From NCBI RefSeq assembly GCF_024666615.1, contig NZ_CP088297.1, positions 1,178,001 through 1,242,000 of the forward strand: a stretch of 64,000 bases of DNA, given 5' to 3'. The position numbers and the translations under genes are program-made. Positions 10,185 to 19,290 of this stretch are shown here, one piece after another (the stretch's first letter is position 1; every line of letters begins with the position of its first letter). Below the pieces are notes generated by a model. The model ran no database searches. It was not told the DNA's origin and saw only the letters and a list, made by a program, of their open reading frames with translations. This DNA comes from Aquabacterium sp. J223. GTDB lineage: Bacteria > Pseudomonadota > Gammaproteobacteria > Burkholderiales > Burkholderiaceae_C.

Positions 10185-10949
10185 TCAGGCCAGCAGCGCG
10201 AACACCGCCGGCACCCGCTCCGGCAGCGCCGCCGGTCGGGTCCGCCAGCCGTCGACCGTGTCGGTGCGGGTCCAGCCGCCGGGCAACGTCAGCCCCACGC
10301 TCACCGACAGACGGGTGCGGCCGTCCAGGGCCTGCAGCGCGGCCTGCAGCAGGGCGGCGTTGCGGTAGGGCGTCTCGATGAAGAGCTGGGTCTGGCGATG
10401 CTGGCGCGAGGCGGCCTGCAGCTCGCGCAGGCGCTGCAGGCGCGCGTCCGGCGCCTGCGGCAGGTAGCCGACGAAGGCGAAGCTCTGGCCGTTCAGGCCG
10501 CTGGCGCACAGCGCCAGCATCAGCGAGCTCGGTCCGCTCATCGCCTGCACCACGATGCCGCGGCGATGCGCCTCGGCCACCAGGTCGGCGCCGGGGTCGG
10601 CCACCGCGGGCAGCCCGGCTTCGCTGAGCAGGCCGACGTCGTGCCCCGCCAGCGCCGGCGCCAGCAGGGGGCCGAGGTCCGCGGCCGCAGCGGCGGCCGG
10701 TGGTCCCTTCGGCGGCCGGGGCAGCTCGCGGATGTCCAGCGCCTGCAGCGGCAGCGCCAGCGGGTGCCGCGCCGCGATGCGGTTGAGCAGCGCCCGCGCG
10801 CTCTTGGCGTTCTCCACCACCCAGTGCGTCAGGCCGGCCGCGAGGCGCAGCACGCCGTCGGGCAGCACCTCGTCCAGCGGCTGCGGCGCGCCGCCCAGGT
10901 CCAGCGTGTTGGGCACCAGCAGCAGCCGGCCCTGCGCGGTGGACGTCAT
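10185..10949 (-). CDS. Tetrapyrrole-methylase-fold SAM methyltransferase, RsmI-like
   Basis: A 254-aa SAM-dependent methyltransferase of the tetrapyrrole (corrin/porphyrin) methylase fold. Visible family features are GLLSEAGLPAVADPGADLV, the central MSGPSSLMLALCASGL and FAFVGYLP, as in RsmI, which methylates the ribose of C1402 in 16S rRNA. The N-terminal Gly-rich SAM loop of true RsmI is degenerate here, with an extra PNTLDLG segment. This matches a shorter paralogous group often found beside Maf in Burkholderiales, so the substrate is uncertain. The ATG overlaps the maf stop by 4 bp. Confidence 0.8.
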   Translation of the reverse strand: MTSTAQGRLLLVPNTLDLGGAPQPLDEVLPDGVLRLAAGLTHWVVENAKSARALLNRIAARHPLALPLQALDIRELPRPPKGPPAAAAAADLGPLLAPALAGHDVGLLSEAGLPAVADPGADLVAEAHRRGIVVQAMSGPSSLMLALCASGLNGQSFAFVGYLPQAPDARLQRLRELQAASRQHRQTQLFIETPYRNAALLQAALQALDGRTRLSVSVGLTLPGGWTRTDTVDGWRTRPAALPERVPAVFALLA

Positions 10950-11548
10950 GCCGGCCGACCGGCCAGCGGGTCGAGCCCGGCCTCGCGCAGCAGCGCGGCG
11001 GTGCGGATCAGCGGCAGGCCGACCAGCGCCGTCGGGTCGTCCGACTCGATGGCCTCGAGCAGCGCGATGCCGAGGCCCTCGCTCTTGGCGCTGCCGGCGC
11101 AGTCGTAGGGCTGCTCCAGCCGCAGGTAGTGCTCGATCTCGGCCGCCGACAGCCGGCGGAACTGCACCCGCACCGGCGCCAGCAGCGTGCGCTCGAAGCC
11201 GGTCGCGGGGCGCGTCACCGTCACCGCCGTCTGGAAGACGACCGTGCGGCCGCTCATGCGCTGCAACTGCGCGGTCGCGCGCGCGTGATCGCCCGGTTTG
11301 CCGATCGGCTCGCCGTCCAGGTCGGCCACCTGGTCGGAGCCGATCACCACCGCCTCGGGCCGCCGCTGGGCCACCGCCTGCGCTTTGGCGGCGGCCAGGC
11401 GCAGCGCCAGGGCGGCGGGCGTCTCGCCGGGTCGTGGGGATTCGTCGACCTCGGGGGCCACGGTGTCGAAGGGCAGGTGCAGCCGCTGCAGCAGCTCGCG
11501 CCGGTAGCGCGAAGTGGAGCCGAGCACCAGGGGCGATGAGCGGGTCAT
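10946..11548 (-). CDS. Maf-family nucleoside-triphosphate pyrophosphatase, YceF type
   Basis: Hydrolyses non-canonical nucleotides to monophosphates. The YceF branch is known to prefer 7-methyl-GTP. Signatures in 200 aa are LVLGSTSRYRRELL at the N-terminus, the catalytic VIGSDQVADLDG, GKPGDHARATAQL and the C-terminal ESDDPTALVGLPL. The ATG at 11548 places the conserved motif at the usual distance from the N-terminus. It diverges from yceD, the same pairing as in many proteobacteria, and is coupled by ATGA to the methyltransferase downstream. Confidence 0.9.
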   Translation of the reverse strand: MTRSSPLVLGSTSRYRRELLQRLHLPFDTVAPEVDESPRPGETPAALALRLAAAKAQAVAQRRPEAVVIGSDQVADLDGEPIGKPGDHARATAQLQRMSGRTVVFQTAVTVTRPATGFERTLLAPVRVQFRRLSAAEIEHYLRLEQPYDCAGSAKSEGLGIALLEAIESDDPTALVGLPLIRTAALLREAGLDPLAGRPA

Positions 11549-11601
11549 GGGCCGATTGTCCGCCGCCATCCGACCTGGGTCCGGCCGGGCCGCCGTGTCT
11601 C

Positions 11602-11607
11602 TAAACT
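11602..11607 (+). promoter_or_regulatory. Possible -10 element for yceD
   Basis: TAAACT ends 8 bases before the yceD ATG, in the context TAAACTGGGCGGCGATG. A start here would give a leaderless or nearly leaderless mRNA. The very similar TAAACTGGGTCGATG precedes hisI. No -35 is visible. Confidence 0.3.
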
Positions 11608-11615
11608 GGGCGGCG

Positions 11616-12203
11616 ATGAAGAAGCTTCAACCCAGCGCGCCCGGCAGGGCACGTGCCGCCGATCCCGCCCGGCTCGACGTCCGCCAATTCGCCGGTGACG
11701 CCGCCCGGCTGTCCGGCGAACTGCCGCTGACCGGCCTGCAGCGCCTGCAGGCCTCGCTCTGGCGTGCCGACGACGGCGGCCCCGGCGGCGACCCCGCCGC
11801 CTGGAGCGCCGAGGGGGGCGAGGCCCGGGTGGCCGGCAGCGGGCCGGTGCCGTGGCTGCACCTGCGGGCACAGGCCGAGGTGCTGATGGAGTGCCAGCGC
11901 TGCCTGCAGCCGATGCGCGTGCCGGTCCACGTCGACCGGCGCTTCCGCTTCGTCGCCAGCGAGGCCGAGGCCGAGGCGCAGGACCTCGACAGCGAGGACG
12001 AGGTGCTCGCCTTGCCGGCTGCGCTCGACCTGCCGGCGCTGGTCGAGGACGAGCTCATCCTGGCCCTGCCGCTGGTGCCGCGGCACGAGCGCTGCGAGCC
12101 GCCGGCGCCGCTGGCGGACGAAGCGCCGGACGAACGGCCAGAGCGCCCCCATCCCTTCGCCGCGCTGGAAGCGCTCAAGCGCGGCCGGCAGGGCGGCCAC
12201 TGA
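11616..12203 (+). CDS. yceD: YceD/DUF177 family protein
   Basis: A 195-aa protein of the DUF177 family, which is conserved next to rpmF and is implicated in 23S rRNA accumulation. The visible family mark is the zinc-ribbon-like CQRCLQPM in the centre, followed by acidic stretches and the C-terminal HPFAALEALKRG. The ATG at 11616 is preferred over upstream in-frame starts because the family begins shortly before this point and the Maf gene diverges upstream. It is first in the yceD-rpmF-plsX-fab cluster. Confidence 0.88.
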   Translation: MKKLQPSAPGRARAADPARLDVRQFAGDAARLSGELPLTGLQRLQASLWRADDGGPGGDPAAWSAEGGEARVAGSGPVPWLHLRAQAEVLMECQRCLQPMRVPVHVDRRFRFVASEAEAEAQDLDSEDEVLALPAALDLPALVEDELILALPLVPRHERCEPPAPLADEAPDERPERPHPFAALEALKRGRQGGH

Positions 12204-12221
12204 GGCGCCAGGCCCTGCGTG

Positions 12222-12229
12222 CTAGAATC
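12222..12229 (+). promoter_or_regulatory. Probable rpmF/plsX promoter -10
   Basis: CTAGAATC (TAGAAT core) lies in the 226-bp gap between yceD and rpmF, about 200 bp before rpmF. This suggests a long 5' leader. The rest of the gap is GC-rich, with no clear ORF or second promoter that I can see. Confidence 0.4.
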
Positions 12230-12429
12230 TGCGGCTTTTCGCGCGGCGGTTTTCCCTGGTGCCGGCGCTCCCCGTGGGGCGCTGAAGACAACCCGGGAGA
12301 CCAGGGTGCGGCCCGTGTTGGGCGCCGAGGTCGGCGCCGAGGCCCACCGTCCGGCGCCTGAATCCGGCGCCGAAACACGCAGTGCCGGCGTCCGCATCGG
12401 CGCCCGCCAGGCGCCACAGGAGATCCATC

Positions 12430-12612
12430 ATGGCCGTTCAGCAGAACAAGAAGTCGCCCTCGAAGCGGGGCATGCACCGCGCGCACAACGCGCTGACCCA
12501 GCCGGGCACCGCGGTGGAGCCGACCACCGGCGAGGTGCACCTGCGCCACCACATCAGCCCCACCGGCTTCTACCGCGGCCGCAAGGTCCTGAAGACCAAG
12601 GCCGACGCCTGA
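12430..12612 (+). CDS. rpmF: 50S ribosomal protein L32
   Basis: A small basic ribosomal protein of 60 aa, the full family length. It begins [19 protein letters not shown], the invariant L32 start, and ends in GRKVLKT with the usual basic tail. The sequence [11 protein letters not shown] lacks the zinc cysteines of some L32 forms, as is normal in proteobacteria. The ATG at 12430 removes an irrelevant upstream extension. It precedes plsX by 28 bp, the classic rpmF-plsX linkage. Confidence 0.97.
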   Translation: MAVQQNKKSPSKRGMHRAHNALTQPGTAVEPTTGEVHLRHHISPTGFYRGRKVLKTKADA

Positions 12613-12640
12613 CACTGACGGCGTCGGGAGGCCCTCCTCC

Positions 12641-13753
12641 TTGAGCCATCCCCCGCTCGCGCGCGTGCGCATCGCGGTCGATTGCATGGGCGGCGACCAC
12701 GGCCCGTCCGTGACGCTGCCGGCCGCGGCCGCCTTCCTGCGCTCGCACCCGGACGCCGAGGTGGTGCTCGTCGGCACCGAGGCCGCGCTGGCGCCGGCGG
12801 CCGGCTGGTCGCGCTGCCACCGCGTGTTCGCCACCGAGGTGGTGGCGATGGACGACCCGGTCGAGCTGGCCCTGCGCCGCAAGAAGGATTCGTCGATGCG
12901 GGTGGCCATCGCCCAGCTCAGGCCGGGCGAGGCCGGCGGCGCCGCGCTGGCCGATGCCTGCGTCAGCGCCGGCAACACCGGCGCGCTGATGGCGGTCGCG
13001 CGCTACCTGCTGAAGACGCTGGACGGCATCGACCGCCCGGCCATCGCCGCCGTGCTGCCCAACCAGAAGGGCGGCTACACCACGGTGCTCGACCTCGGCG
13101 CCAACGTCGACTGCGCGGCCGAGCACCTGCTGCAGTTCGCCGTCATGGGCAGCGCGCTGGTGTCGGCCATCGACGGGCTGGACAACCCGAGCGTCGGCCT
13201 GCTGAACATCGGCGAAGAGGTCATCAAGGGCAACGAGCAGATCAAGCAGGCCGGCGAGCTGCTGCGCGCCGCCGGCGCCGCCGGCCGGCTCAACTTCCAC
13301 GGCAACGTGGAGGGCAACGACATCTTCAAGGGCACCACCGACATCGTCGTCTGCGACGGCTTCGTCGGCAACGTGATGCTGAAGACGGCGGAGGGTGCCG
13401 CCTTCATGCTCGGCGGCTTCCTGAAGCAGGAGTACCGGCGCAGCCTGCTGACCCGCCTGGCGGCGGTGGTGTCGCTGCCGGTGCTAAACCGCTTCCGCGA
13501 CCGCCTGGACCACCGGCGCTACAGCGGCGGCGCGCTGCTCGGGCTGCGTGGCCTGGTCTTCAAGGCCCACGGCTCGTCCGACGCCTACGCCTTCGAACGC
13601 GCCATGGCCCGCGCGTATGATGCCGCCCGCAACCGGCTGCTCGATCGGGTGCACGAGAAGATCCGCGACACGTTGACCGCCGCAGGCCCTGCGTCCGACG
13701 GCCGTGCCGCAGGGGCCTCCGCGCCCGCCGCCGTCCCCACGTCCGCTGCATGA
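12641..13753 (+). CDS. plsX: Phosphate acyltransferase PlsX
   Basis: Makes acyl-phosphate from acyl-ACP for phosphatidic acid synthesis, linking the fab genes to phospholipid. Signatures are [19 protein letters not shown] at the N-terminus, [10 protein letters not shown] in the middle and [15 protein letters not shown]. The 370-aa call starts at TTG 12641, with GGGAGG ten bases upstream; a GTG at 12665 would remove 8 residues and is also plausible. The C-terminus has a 20-residue Ala/Pro tail beyond the usual end. Its stop overlaps the fabH start as ATGA. Confidence 0.94.
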   Translation: MSHPPLARVRIAVDCMGGDHGPSVTLPAAAAFLRSHPDAEVVLVGTEAALAPAAGWSRCHRVFATEVVAMDDPVELALRRKKDSSMRVAIAQLRPGEAGGAALADACVSAGNTGALMAVARYLLKTLDGIDRPAIAAVLPNQKGGYTTVLDLGANVDCAAEHLLQFAVMGSALVSAIDGLDNPSVGLLNIGEEVIKGNEQIKQAGELLRAAGAAGRLNFHGNVEGNDIFKGTTDIVVCDGFVGNVMLKTAEGAAFMLGGFLKQEYRRSLLTRLAAVVSLPVLNRFRDRLDHRRYSGGALLGLRGLVFKAHGSSDAYAFERAMARAYDAARNRLLDRVHEKIRDTLTAAGPASDGRAAGASAPAAVPTSAA

Positions 13754-14748
13754 CCTCTTCCGCGTCCTCCGCGCCGCGCTTCTCCCGCATCACCGGCACC
13801 GGCAGCTTCCTGCCGCCCGAGCGGGTGAGCAACCAGCAGCTGGCCCAGCGCCTGGCCGAGCGCGGCATCGAGACGTCCGACGAGTGGATCGTCGAGCGCA
13901 CCGGCATCCGCGCCCGCCACTTCGCCGACGCCGGCACCGCGACCAGCGACCTCGCGCTGCCGGCCGCGCAGGCCGCGCTCGAGGCGGCCGGCCGCAGCGC
14001 GGCCGATGTCGACCTCATCATCGTCGCCACGTCCACGCCGGACATGGTGTTCCCCTCGGCGGCCTGCCTGTTGCAGCGCAAGCTGGGCGTGGCCGGTTGC
14101 GCCGCCTTCGACGTGCAGGCGGTGTGTTCGGGCTTCGTCTACGCGCTGACCGTGGCCGACAGCCTCATCAAGAGCGGTGCCGCGCGCTGCGCCTTGGTGG
14201 TCGGCGCCGAGGTGTTCTCCCGCCTGCTCGACTTCGACGACCGGACCACCTGCGTGCTGTTCGGCGACGGCGCCGGCGCGGTGGTGCTGGAGGCGTCGGT
14301 CGAGCCCGGTGTGCTGGCCAGCGAGCTGCATGCCGACGGACGCCATGTCGAGATCCTCTGCACGCCGGGCACGGTGTCCGGCGGCCAGGTGCTGGGCGAT
14401 CCGCTGCTGAAGATGGACGGCCAGGCGGTGTTCAAGCTCGCCGTGGGCGTGCTGGAGCAGGTGGCGCGCAGCGTGATCGCCAAGGCCGGCCGCACCGAGT
14501 CGGACATCGACTGGCTGATCCCGCACCAGGCCAACATCCGCATCATGCAGGGCACCGCCCGCAAGCTGAAGCTGCCGATGGACCGGGTGATCGTCACCGT
14601 CGACGAGCACGGCAACACCTCGGCCGCGTCCATCCCGCTGGCGCTGGACGCCGGTGTGCGCGACGGCCGCATCCGCCGCGGCCACACGGTGCTGCTCGAA
14701 GGCGTCGGCGGCGGCTTCACCTGGGGCGCGGTGCTGCTCGACTTCTAG
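13750..14748 (+). CDS. fabH: Beta-ketoacyl-ACP synthase III
   Basis: Condenses acetyl-CoA with malonyl-ACP to start fatty-acid synthesis. The thiolase-fold triad is visible: Cys126 in DVQAVCSGF, His in [10 protein letters not shown] and Asn in [12 protein letters not shown]. At 332 aa it is close to the normal FabH length, with [10 protein letters not shown] at the C-terminus. It is coupled by ATGA to plsX and followed by fabD after about 50 bp. Confidence 0.96.
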   Translation: MTSSASSAPRFSRITGTGSFLPPERVSNQQLAQRLAERGIETSDEWIVERTGIRARHFADAGTATSDLALPAAQAALEAAGRSAADVDLIIVATSTPDMVFPSAACLLQRKLGVAGCAAFDVQAVCSGFVYALTVADSLIKSGAARCALVVGAEVFSRLLDFDDRTTCVLFGDGAGAVVLEASVEPGVLASELHADGRHVEILCTPGTVSGGQVLGDPLLKMDGQAVFKLAVGVLEQVARSVIAKAGRTESDIDWLIPHQANIRIMQGTARKLKLPMDRVIVTVDEHGNTSAASIPLALDAGVRDGRIRRGHTVLLEGVGGGFTWGAVLLDF

Positions 14749-14797
14749 GCGCCGGCCTGCGGCCGCGCGCGAACCTCCTCACTTTCACACGACCACG

Positions 14798-15748
14798 ATG
14801 ACCGCCGCCTTTGCGTTCGTCTTTCCCGGCCAGGGCTCGCAGGCCGTCGGCATGCTCGACGCCTGGGGCGGCCACCCGGCCGTGCGCGCCACGCTCGACG
14901 AAGCCGGCCAGGCGCTGGGACAGGACATCGGCCGCCTGATCGCCGAGGGCCCGAAGGAGCAGCTCGACCTGACCGAGAACACCCAGCCGGTGATGCTGGC
15001 CGCGGCCGTCGCCTGCTGGCGGGCCTGGGTGGACGAGAGCGGCCTGCGGCCATCGGCCGTGGCCGGCCATTCGCTCGGCGAGTACTCCGCCCTCGTGGCG
15101 GCCGGTGCACTGTCGCTGTCCGACGCCCTGCCGCTGGTGCGCTTTCGCGCTCAGGCCATGCAGCAGGCGGTGCCGGTGGGCGTCGGCGGCATGGCCGCCA
15201 TCCTCGGCCTGGAGGCCGAGGCGGTGAAGGCCGGCTGCGCCGAGGCCAGCCAGGGCGACGACGTGGTCGAGGCGGTGAATTTCAACGATCCCAGGCAGAC
15301 GGTGATCGCGGGCACCAAGGCGGCCGTCGAACGCGCCTGCGTGCAGCTCAAGGCCGCGGGCGCCAAGCGGGCGCTGCCGCTGCCGGTGTCGGCGCCCTTC
15401 CATTCATCGCTGATGAAACCGGCCGCCGAACGGCTGAAGGCCCGCCTGGCCGAGACCCGCTTCGCTGCGCCCACCATCCCGGTGGTGAACAACATCGACG
15501 TGGCCAGCCCCGGCGACGCCGACGCCATCCGCGACGCGCTCTACCGGCAGGCCTTCGGCCCGGTGCGTTGGGTGGAGGTGGTGCAGGCGCTGCGCGCGCG
15601 TGGGCTGAATCCCATCGTCGAGTGCGGCCCCGGCAAGGTGCTGGCCGGCATGGTCAAGCGCATCGACGCCGAGGCGGCCAGCGCGGCGGTGTTCGACCCG
15701 GCCTCGCTGCAGGAGGTGAAGGCGCTGCTGCAGGGGGGCACGGCATGA
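14798..15748 (+). CDS. fabD: Malonyl-CoA:ACP transacylase
   Basis: Transfers malonyl groups from CoA to AcpP, supplying the extender unit. It has FVFPGQGSQAVGM at the N-terminus, the active-site serine in AGHSLGEYSAL (Ser92) and the partner His in PVSAPFHSSLM. The ATG at 14798 gives 316 aa, normal for FabD. A much earlier in-frame start would run into fabH and is rejected. Coupled by ATGA to fabG. Confidence 0.96.
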   Translation: MTAAFAFVFPGQGSQAVGMLDAWGGHPAVRATLDEAGQALGQDIGRLIAEGPKEQLDLTENTQPVMLAAAVACWRAWVDESGLRPSAVAGHSLGEYSALVAAGALSLSDALPLVRFRAQAMQQAVPVGVGGMAAILGLEAEAVKAGCAEASQGDDVVEAVNFNDPRQTVIAGTKAAVERACVQLKAAGAKRALPLPVSAPFHSSLMKPAAERLKARLAETRFAAPTIPVVNNIDVASPGDADAIRDALYRQAFGPVRWVEVVQALRARGLNPIVECGPGKVLAGMVKRIDAEAASAAVFDPASLQEVKALLQGGTA

Positions 15749-16497
15749 CGGGTACGGCCACCACCACCGCCCAGGTCGCCCTGGTCACCGGCGCCTCGCG
15801 CGGCATCGGCCGCGCCATCGCCCTCGAACTGGCGGCGCAGGGCTTCGCGGTGATCGGCACCGCCACCACCGACGGCGGCGCCGCCGGCATCCGCGAGGCG
15901 CTGAGCGCCCATGCCGGCTGCGACGGCGTGGCGCTGGACGTCAACGACGCCGCGGCCTGCGACGCGCTGGTCGATCGCCTGGTCAAGGAACGCGGCGGCG
16001 TGCACGTGCTGGTGAACAACGCCGGCATCACCCGCGACACGCTGGCCATGCGCATGAAGGACGACGACTGGGACGCGGTGCTGGACACCAACCTGAAGGC
16101 GGTGTTCCGCTTGAGCCGTGCCGTCGTGCGGCCGATGATGAAGCAGCGCTTCGGCCGCATCGTCAACATCACCTCCGTGGTCGGGGCCAGCGGCAATGCC
16201 GGGCAGGCCAACTACGCGGCGGCCAAGGCCGGCGTGGCCGGCATGACGCGGGCGCTGGCCCGGGAACTGGGCAGCCGTGCCATCACCGTCAACTGCGTGG
16301 CGCCCGGCTTCATCGCGACCGACATGACCGACAGCCTGCCCGAGGCGCAGAAGGCGGCGCTGCTGCAGCAGATCCCGCTCGGCCGGCTCGGCCAGCCGCA
16401 GGAGATCGCGAAGGCGGTGGCCTTCCTCGCCGGCGACGGCGCGGCCTACATCACCGGCTGCGAGTTGCACGTCAACGGCGGCATGTACATGAACTGA
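15745..16497 (+). CDS. fabG: 3-oxoacyl-ACP reductase
   Basis: NADPH-dependent reduction of beta-ketoacyl-ACP, the first reductive step of elongation. This 250-aa classical short-chain dehydrogenase has TGASRGIG (residues 15-22), NNAGITRD, the catalytic Ser in NITSVVGASGN, and Tyr/Lys in NYAAAKAGVAG. The C-terminus VNGGMYM is family-typical. It starts within the fabD stop (ATGA) and is followed by a promoter-bearing gap before acpP. Confidence 0.96.
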   Translation: MTGTATTTAQVALVTGASRGIGRAIALELAAQGFAVIGTATTDGGAAGIREALSAHAGCDGVALDVNDAAACDALVDRLVKERGGVHVLVNNAGITRDTLAMRMKDDDWDAVLDTNLKAVFRLSRAVVRPMMKQRFGRIVNITSVVGASGNAGQANYAAAKAGVAGMTRALARELGSRAITVNCVAPGFIATDMTDSLPEAQKAALLQQIPLGRLGQPQEIAKAVAFLAGDGAAYITGCELHVNGGMYMN

Positions 16498-16571
16498 CCG
16501 GTTCCTTCAGCCCGGCCGGGCTGCCCCCACCGTCCGTCGGACCCGTCCGGTGGTGCACAAGGGGGGCGGCG

Positions 16572-16859
<288 letters not shown>

Positions 16860-16882
16860 AGGCCGCGCCAACGCACCCGCGC

Positions 16883-18127
16883 ATGACCCGACGTCGCGTC
16901 GTCATCACCGGCCTGGGCCTGATCAGCCCCGTCGGCAACACCGTCGAAGAGGGCTGGGCCAACCTGGTGGCCGGCCGCTCCGGCATCGCCAACGTCACCC
17001 GGTTCGATGCGTCGAACCTGGCGTGCCGCTTCGCCGGCGAGGTGAAGGGCTTCAAGGTGGAGGACTACTTCCCCGCCAAGGAAGCCCGGCACATGGACAC
17101 CTTCATCCACTACGGCCTGGCGGCGTCCATCCAGGCGGTGAAGGACGCAGGCCTGCCCACCGGCGCCGAGCTGGGCGACGAACTGTCCGAGCGCATCGGC
17201 GTGCTGGTCGGCTCGGGCATCGGCGGCCTGCCGATGATCGAGGAGACGCAGCAGGAGCTGAGCGCTCGCGGCCCGCGCCGCATCTCGCCGTTCTTCGTGC
17301 CGGCGTCGATCATCAACATGATCTCCGGCCACGTGTCGATCATGTTCGGCTTCAAGGGCCCCAACCTCGCCGTCGTCACCGCCTGCACCACCGGCCTGCA
17401 CGCCGTCGGCCAGGCCGGCCGGCTGATCGAGTACGGCGATGCCGACGTGATGATCGCCGGCGGTGCCGAGTCGACCATCTCGCCGCTGGGCATCGGCGGC
17501 TTCGCGGCGGCGCGGGCGCTGTCCACCCGCAACGACGATCCCGCCACCGCCTCCCGGCCCTGGGACAAGGACCGCGACGGCTTCGTGCTCGGCGAGGGCG
17601 CCGGCGTGCTGGTGCTGGAGGAGTACGAGCATGCCAGGAAGCGAGGCGCGCGCATCTACGCCGAGCTTGCCGGCTTCGGCATGAGCGCCGATGCCTACCA
17701 CATGACCGCGCCCGACGTCGACGGCCCCAGGCGCGCCATGCGGGCCGCGCTGCGCAACGCCGGCGTCAACGCCGACGAGGTGCAGTACCTCAACGCCCAC
17801 GGCACCTCCACCCCGCTGGGCGACGTCAACGAGACGAACGCGATCAAGGCGGCCTTCGGCGACCATGCCAAGCGGCTGGTGGTGAACTCCACCAAGTCGA
17901 TGACCGGCCACCTGCTGGGCGGCGCCGGCGGCATCGAATCGGTGTTCACCGCGCTGGCGCTGCACCACCAGGTCTCGCCTCCCACCATCAACATCTTCAA
18001 CCAGGACCCCGAGTGCGACCTGGACTACTGCGCCAACACCGCGCGGGAGATGAAGATCGAGGTCGCCGCGAAGAACAACTTCGGCTTCGGTGGCACCAAC
18101 GGCACGCTGGTCTTCCGCCGCGTCTGA
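16883..18127 (+). CDS. fabF: Beta-ketoacyl-ACP synthase II
   Basis: Elongates acyl-ACP with malonyl-ACP. The KAS-II triad is visible in 414 aa: Cys168 in VVTACTTGLHAVG, His in NAHGTSTPLGD and His in STKSMTGHLLGGAGG. NFGFGGTNGTLVFRR closes the protein as usual. The ATG at 16883 starts TRRRVVITGLG, the normal N-terminus. It ends the fab cluster and adjoins the envelope-stress operon, as in other Burkholderiales. Confidence 0.97.
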   Translation: MTRRRVVITGLGLISPVGNTVEEGWANLVAGRSGIANVTRFDASNLACRFAGEVKGFKVEDYFPAKEARHMDTFIHYGLAASIQAVKDAGLPTGAELGDELSERIGVLVGSGIGGLPMIEETQQELSARGPRRISPFFVPASIINMISGHVSIMFGFKGPNLAVVTACTTGLHAVGQAGRLIEYGDADVMIAGGAESTISPLGIGGFAAARALSTRNDDPATASRPWDKDRDGFVLGEGAGVLVLEEYEHARKRGARIYAELAGFGMSADAYHMTAPDVDGPRRAMRAALRNAGVNADEVQYLNAHGTSTPLGDVNETNAIKAAFGDHAKRLVVNSTKSMTGHLLGGAGGIESVFTALALHHQVSPPTINIFNQDPECDLDYCANTAREMKIEVAAKNNFGFGGTNGTLVFRRV

Positions 18128-18161
18128 CGACGCGCCGCCGCGTGCCCGGCGGGCGGCGGTG

Positions 18162-18653
18162 GTGCCCGCCGCCTTCCACGTCGATCTGCGCCCGCCCGGC
18201 GCCTGGCGGCTCGGCTGCCGCGCGCTGCTCGGGCTGGCGCTCTGGGCCGGAACGTACTGGCTCGGCGCCGTCGCAGGGCTGTGGCCGCCCGGCGTGCCGG
18301 CCGCCGGCGGCTGCGCCGCGCTGGCGCTGCTGCTGGCCGGTGCCTGCCCGCCCTCCGTCCTGCCGGGTGCTTCGGGCCGGCTGTCGTGGGACGGCGGTGG
18401 GTGGCACTGGCTCGCCACGGGCGCTTCGCGGCCGCTGGCGGGGGTCGCCCACGCGGCCCTCGACCTCGGCCCCGTCCTGCTGCTGCGCGTCGACGCCGCC
18501 GTGCCGACGCCGCGCCGGCGCTCATGCCACTGGCTGGTGGTGACCTCCGGCGCGCTGTCGCCCCCGGTCCTGCAGGCCTTGCGCGTTGCGTTATATTGCC
18601 GCCGCCCTGAAGCGACGAGAGCCGACCACCGCGACGCGGAACCCGACGAATGA
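18162..18653 (+). CDS. Small hydrophobic protein, YgfX-like, between fabF and rpoE
   Basis: I do not recognise this confidently. It would be a 163-aa protein with two close membrane segments (about residues 20-37 and 45-60), then a soluble part with LSWDGGGWHW and LDLGPVLLLRVD. That layout recalls the YgfX/CptA-type membrane proteins. The GTG at 18162 is the first start after the fabF stop; an ATG at 18090 would overlap fabF by 38 bp. Its TGA overlaps the rpoE ATG (ATGA), so translation of the sigma factor may be coupled to it. TATATT at 18592-18597, inside this gene, could be an internal rpoE promoter. Confidence 0.6.
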   Translation: MPAAFHVDLRPPGAWRLGCRALLGLALWAGTYWLGAVAGLWPPGVPAAGGCAALALLLAGACPPSVLPGASGRLSWDGGGWHWLATGASRPLAGVAHAALDLGPVLLLRVDAAVPTPRRRSCHWLVVTSGALSPPVLQALRVALYCRRPEATRADHRDAEPDE

Positions 18654-19261
18654 GTGCCGCGGATGCCGATGCCCAACTGGTCGAGAGGGTCAAGCAAGGG
18701 GATGTCCGCGCCTTCGAGATGCTGGTCGTCAAGTACCAGCGCCGCATCGAACGCCTCATCGGGCGCATGGTCCGCGACACCGACCTGGTCGCCGACATCG
18801 CGCAGGAAACCTTCATCCGTGCCTACCGCGCGCTGCCCAAGTTCCGCGGGGACAGCGCGTTCTACACCTGGCTCTACCGCATCGCCGTCAACACCGCCAA
18901 GAAGGCGCTGATGGAACTCAAGCGCGATCCGCTGGTCTCGGAGACGGCGCTGGCGGGCCATCACGAAGACGGCGACGAAACTTCGCGGGTCGAGAACGAA
19001 CTAACCGATGGCGAGACGCCTGAGGCCGTGCTGGCGTCCAAGCAGATCGTGGCCACCGTGAACTCGGCGGTCGATGCGCTGTCCGAGGAACTGCGTCAGG
19101 CCATCACGCTGCGTGAGATCGAAGGCCTGAGCTACGAGGAGATCGCCGAGGTGATGAACTGCCCCATCGGGACCGTGCGCTCGCGCATCTTCCGCGCCCG
19201 CGAGGCCATCGCCCAGCGCCTGCGCCCGCTGCTCGGCACCCAAGAGGGCGAGCGTTGGTAG
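18650..19261 (+). CDS. rpoE: ECF sigma factor RpoE/AlgU
   Basis: Extracytoplasmic-stress sigma factor. At 203 aa it contains sigma region 2 (VVKYQRRIERLIGRMVRD, DIAQETFIRAYRAL, FYTWLYRIAVNTAKK) and region 4 (REIEGLSYEEIAEVMNCPIG, RSRIFRAREAI). The linker is longer than in E. coli RpoE, with an acidic patch. The genes for its anti-sigma factor RseA, the sensor RseB and the protease MucD follow, so it normally stays bound until periplasmic misfolding releases it. Confidence 0.96.
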   Translation: MSAADADAQLVERVKQGDVRAFEMLVVKYQRRIERLIGRMVRDTDLVADIAQETFIRAYRALPKFRGDSAFYTWLYRIAVNTAKKALMELKRDPLVSETALAGHHEDGDETSRVENELTDGETPEAVLASKQIVATVNSAVDALSEELRQAITLREIEGLSYEEIAEVMNCPIGTVRSRIFRAREAIAQRLRPLLGTQEGERW

Positions 19262-19290
19262 TGGTGTTCCGCCCCAGTCTGGAGTCGAAG

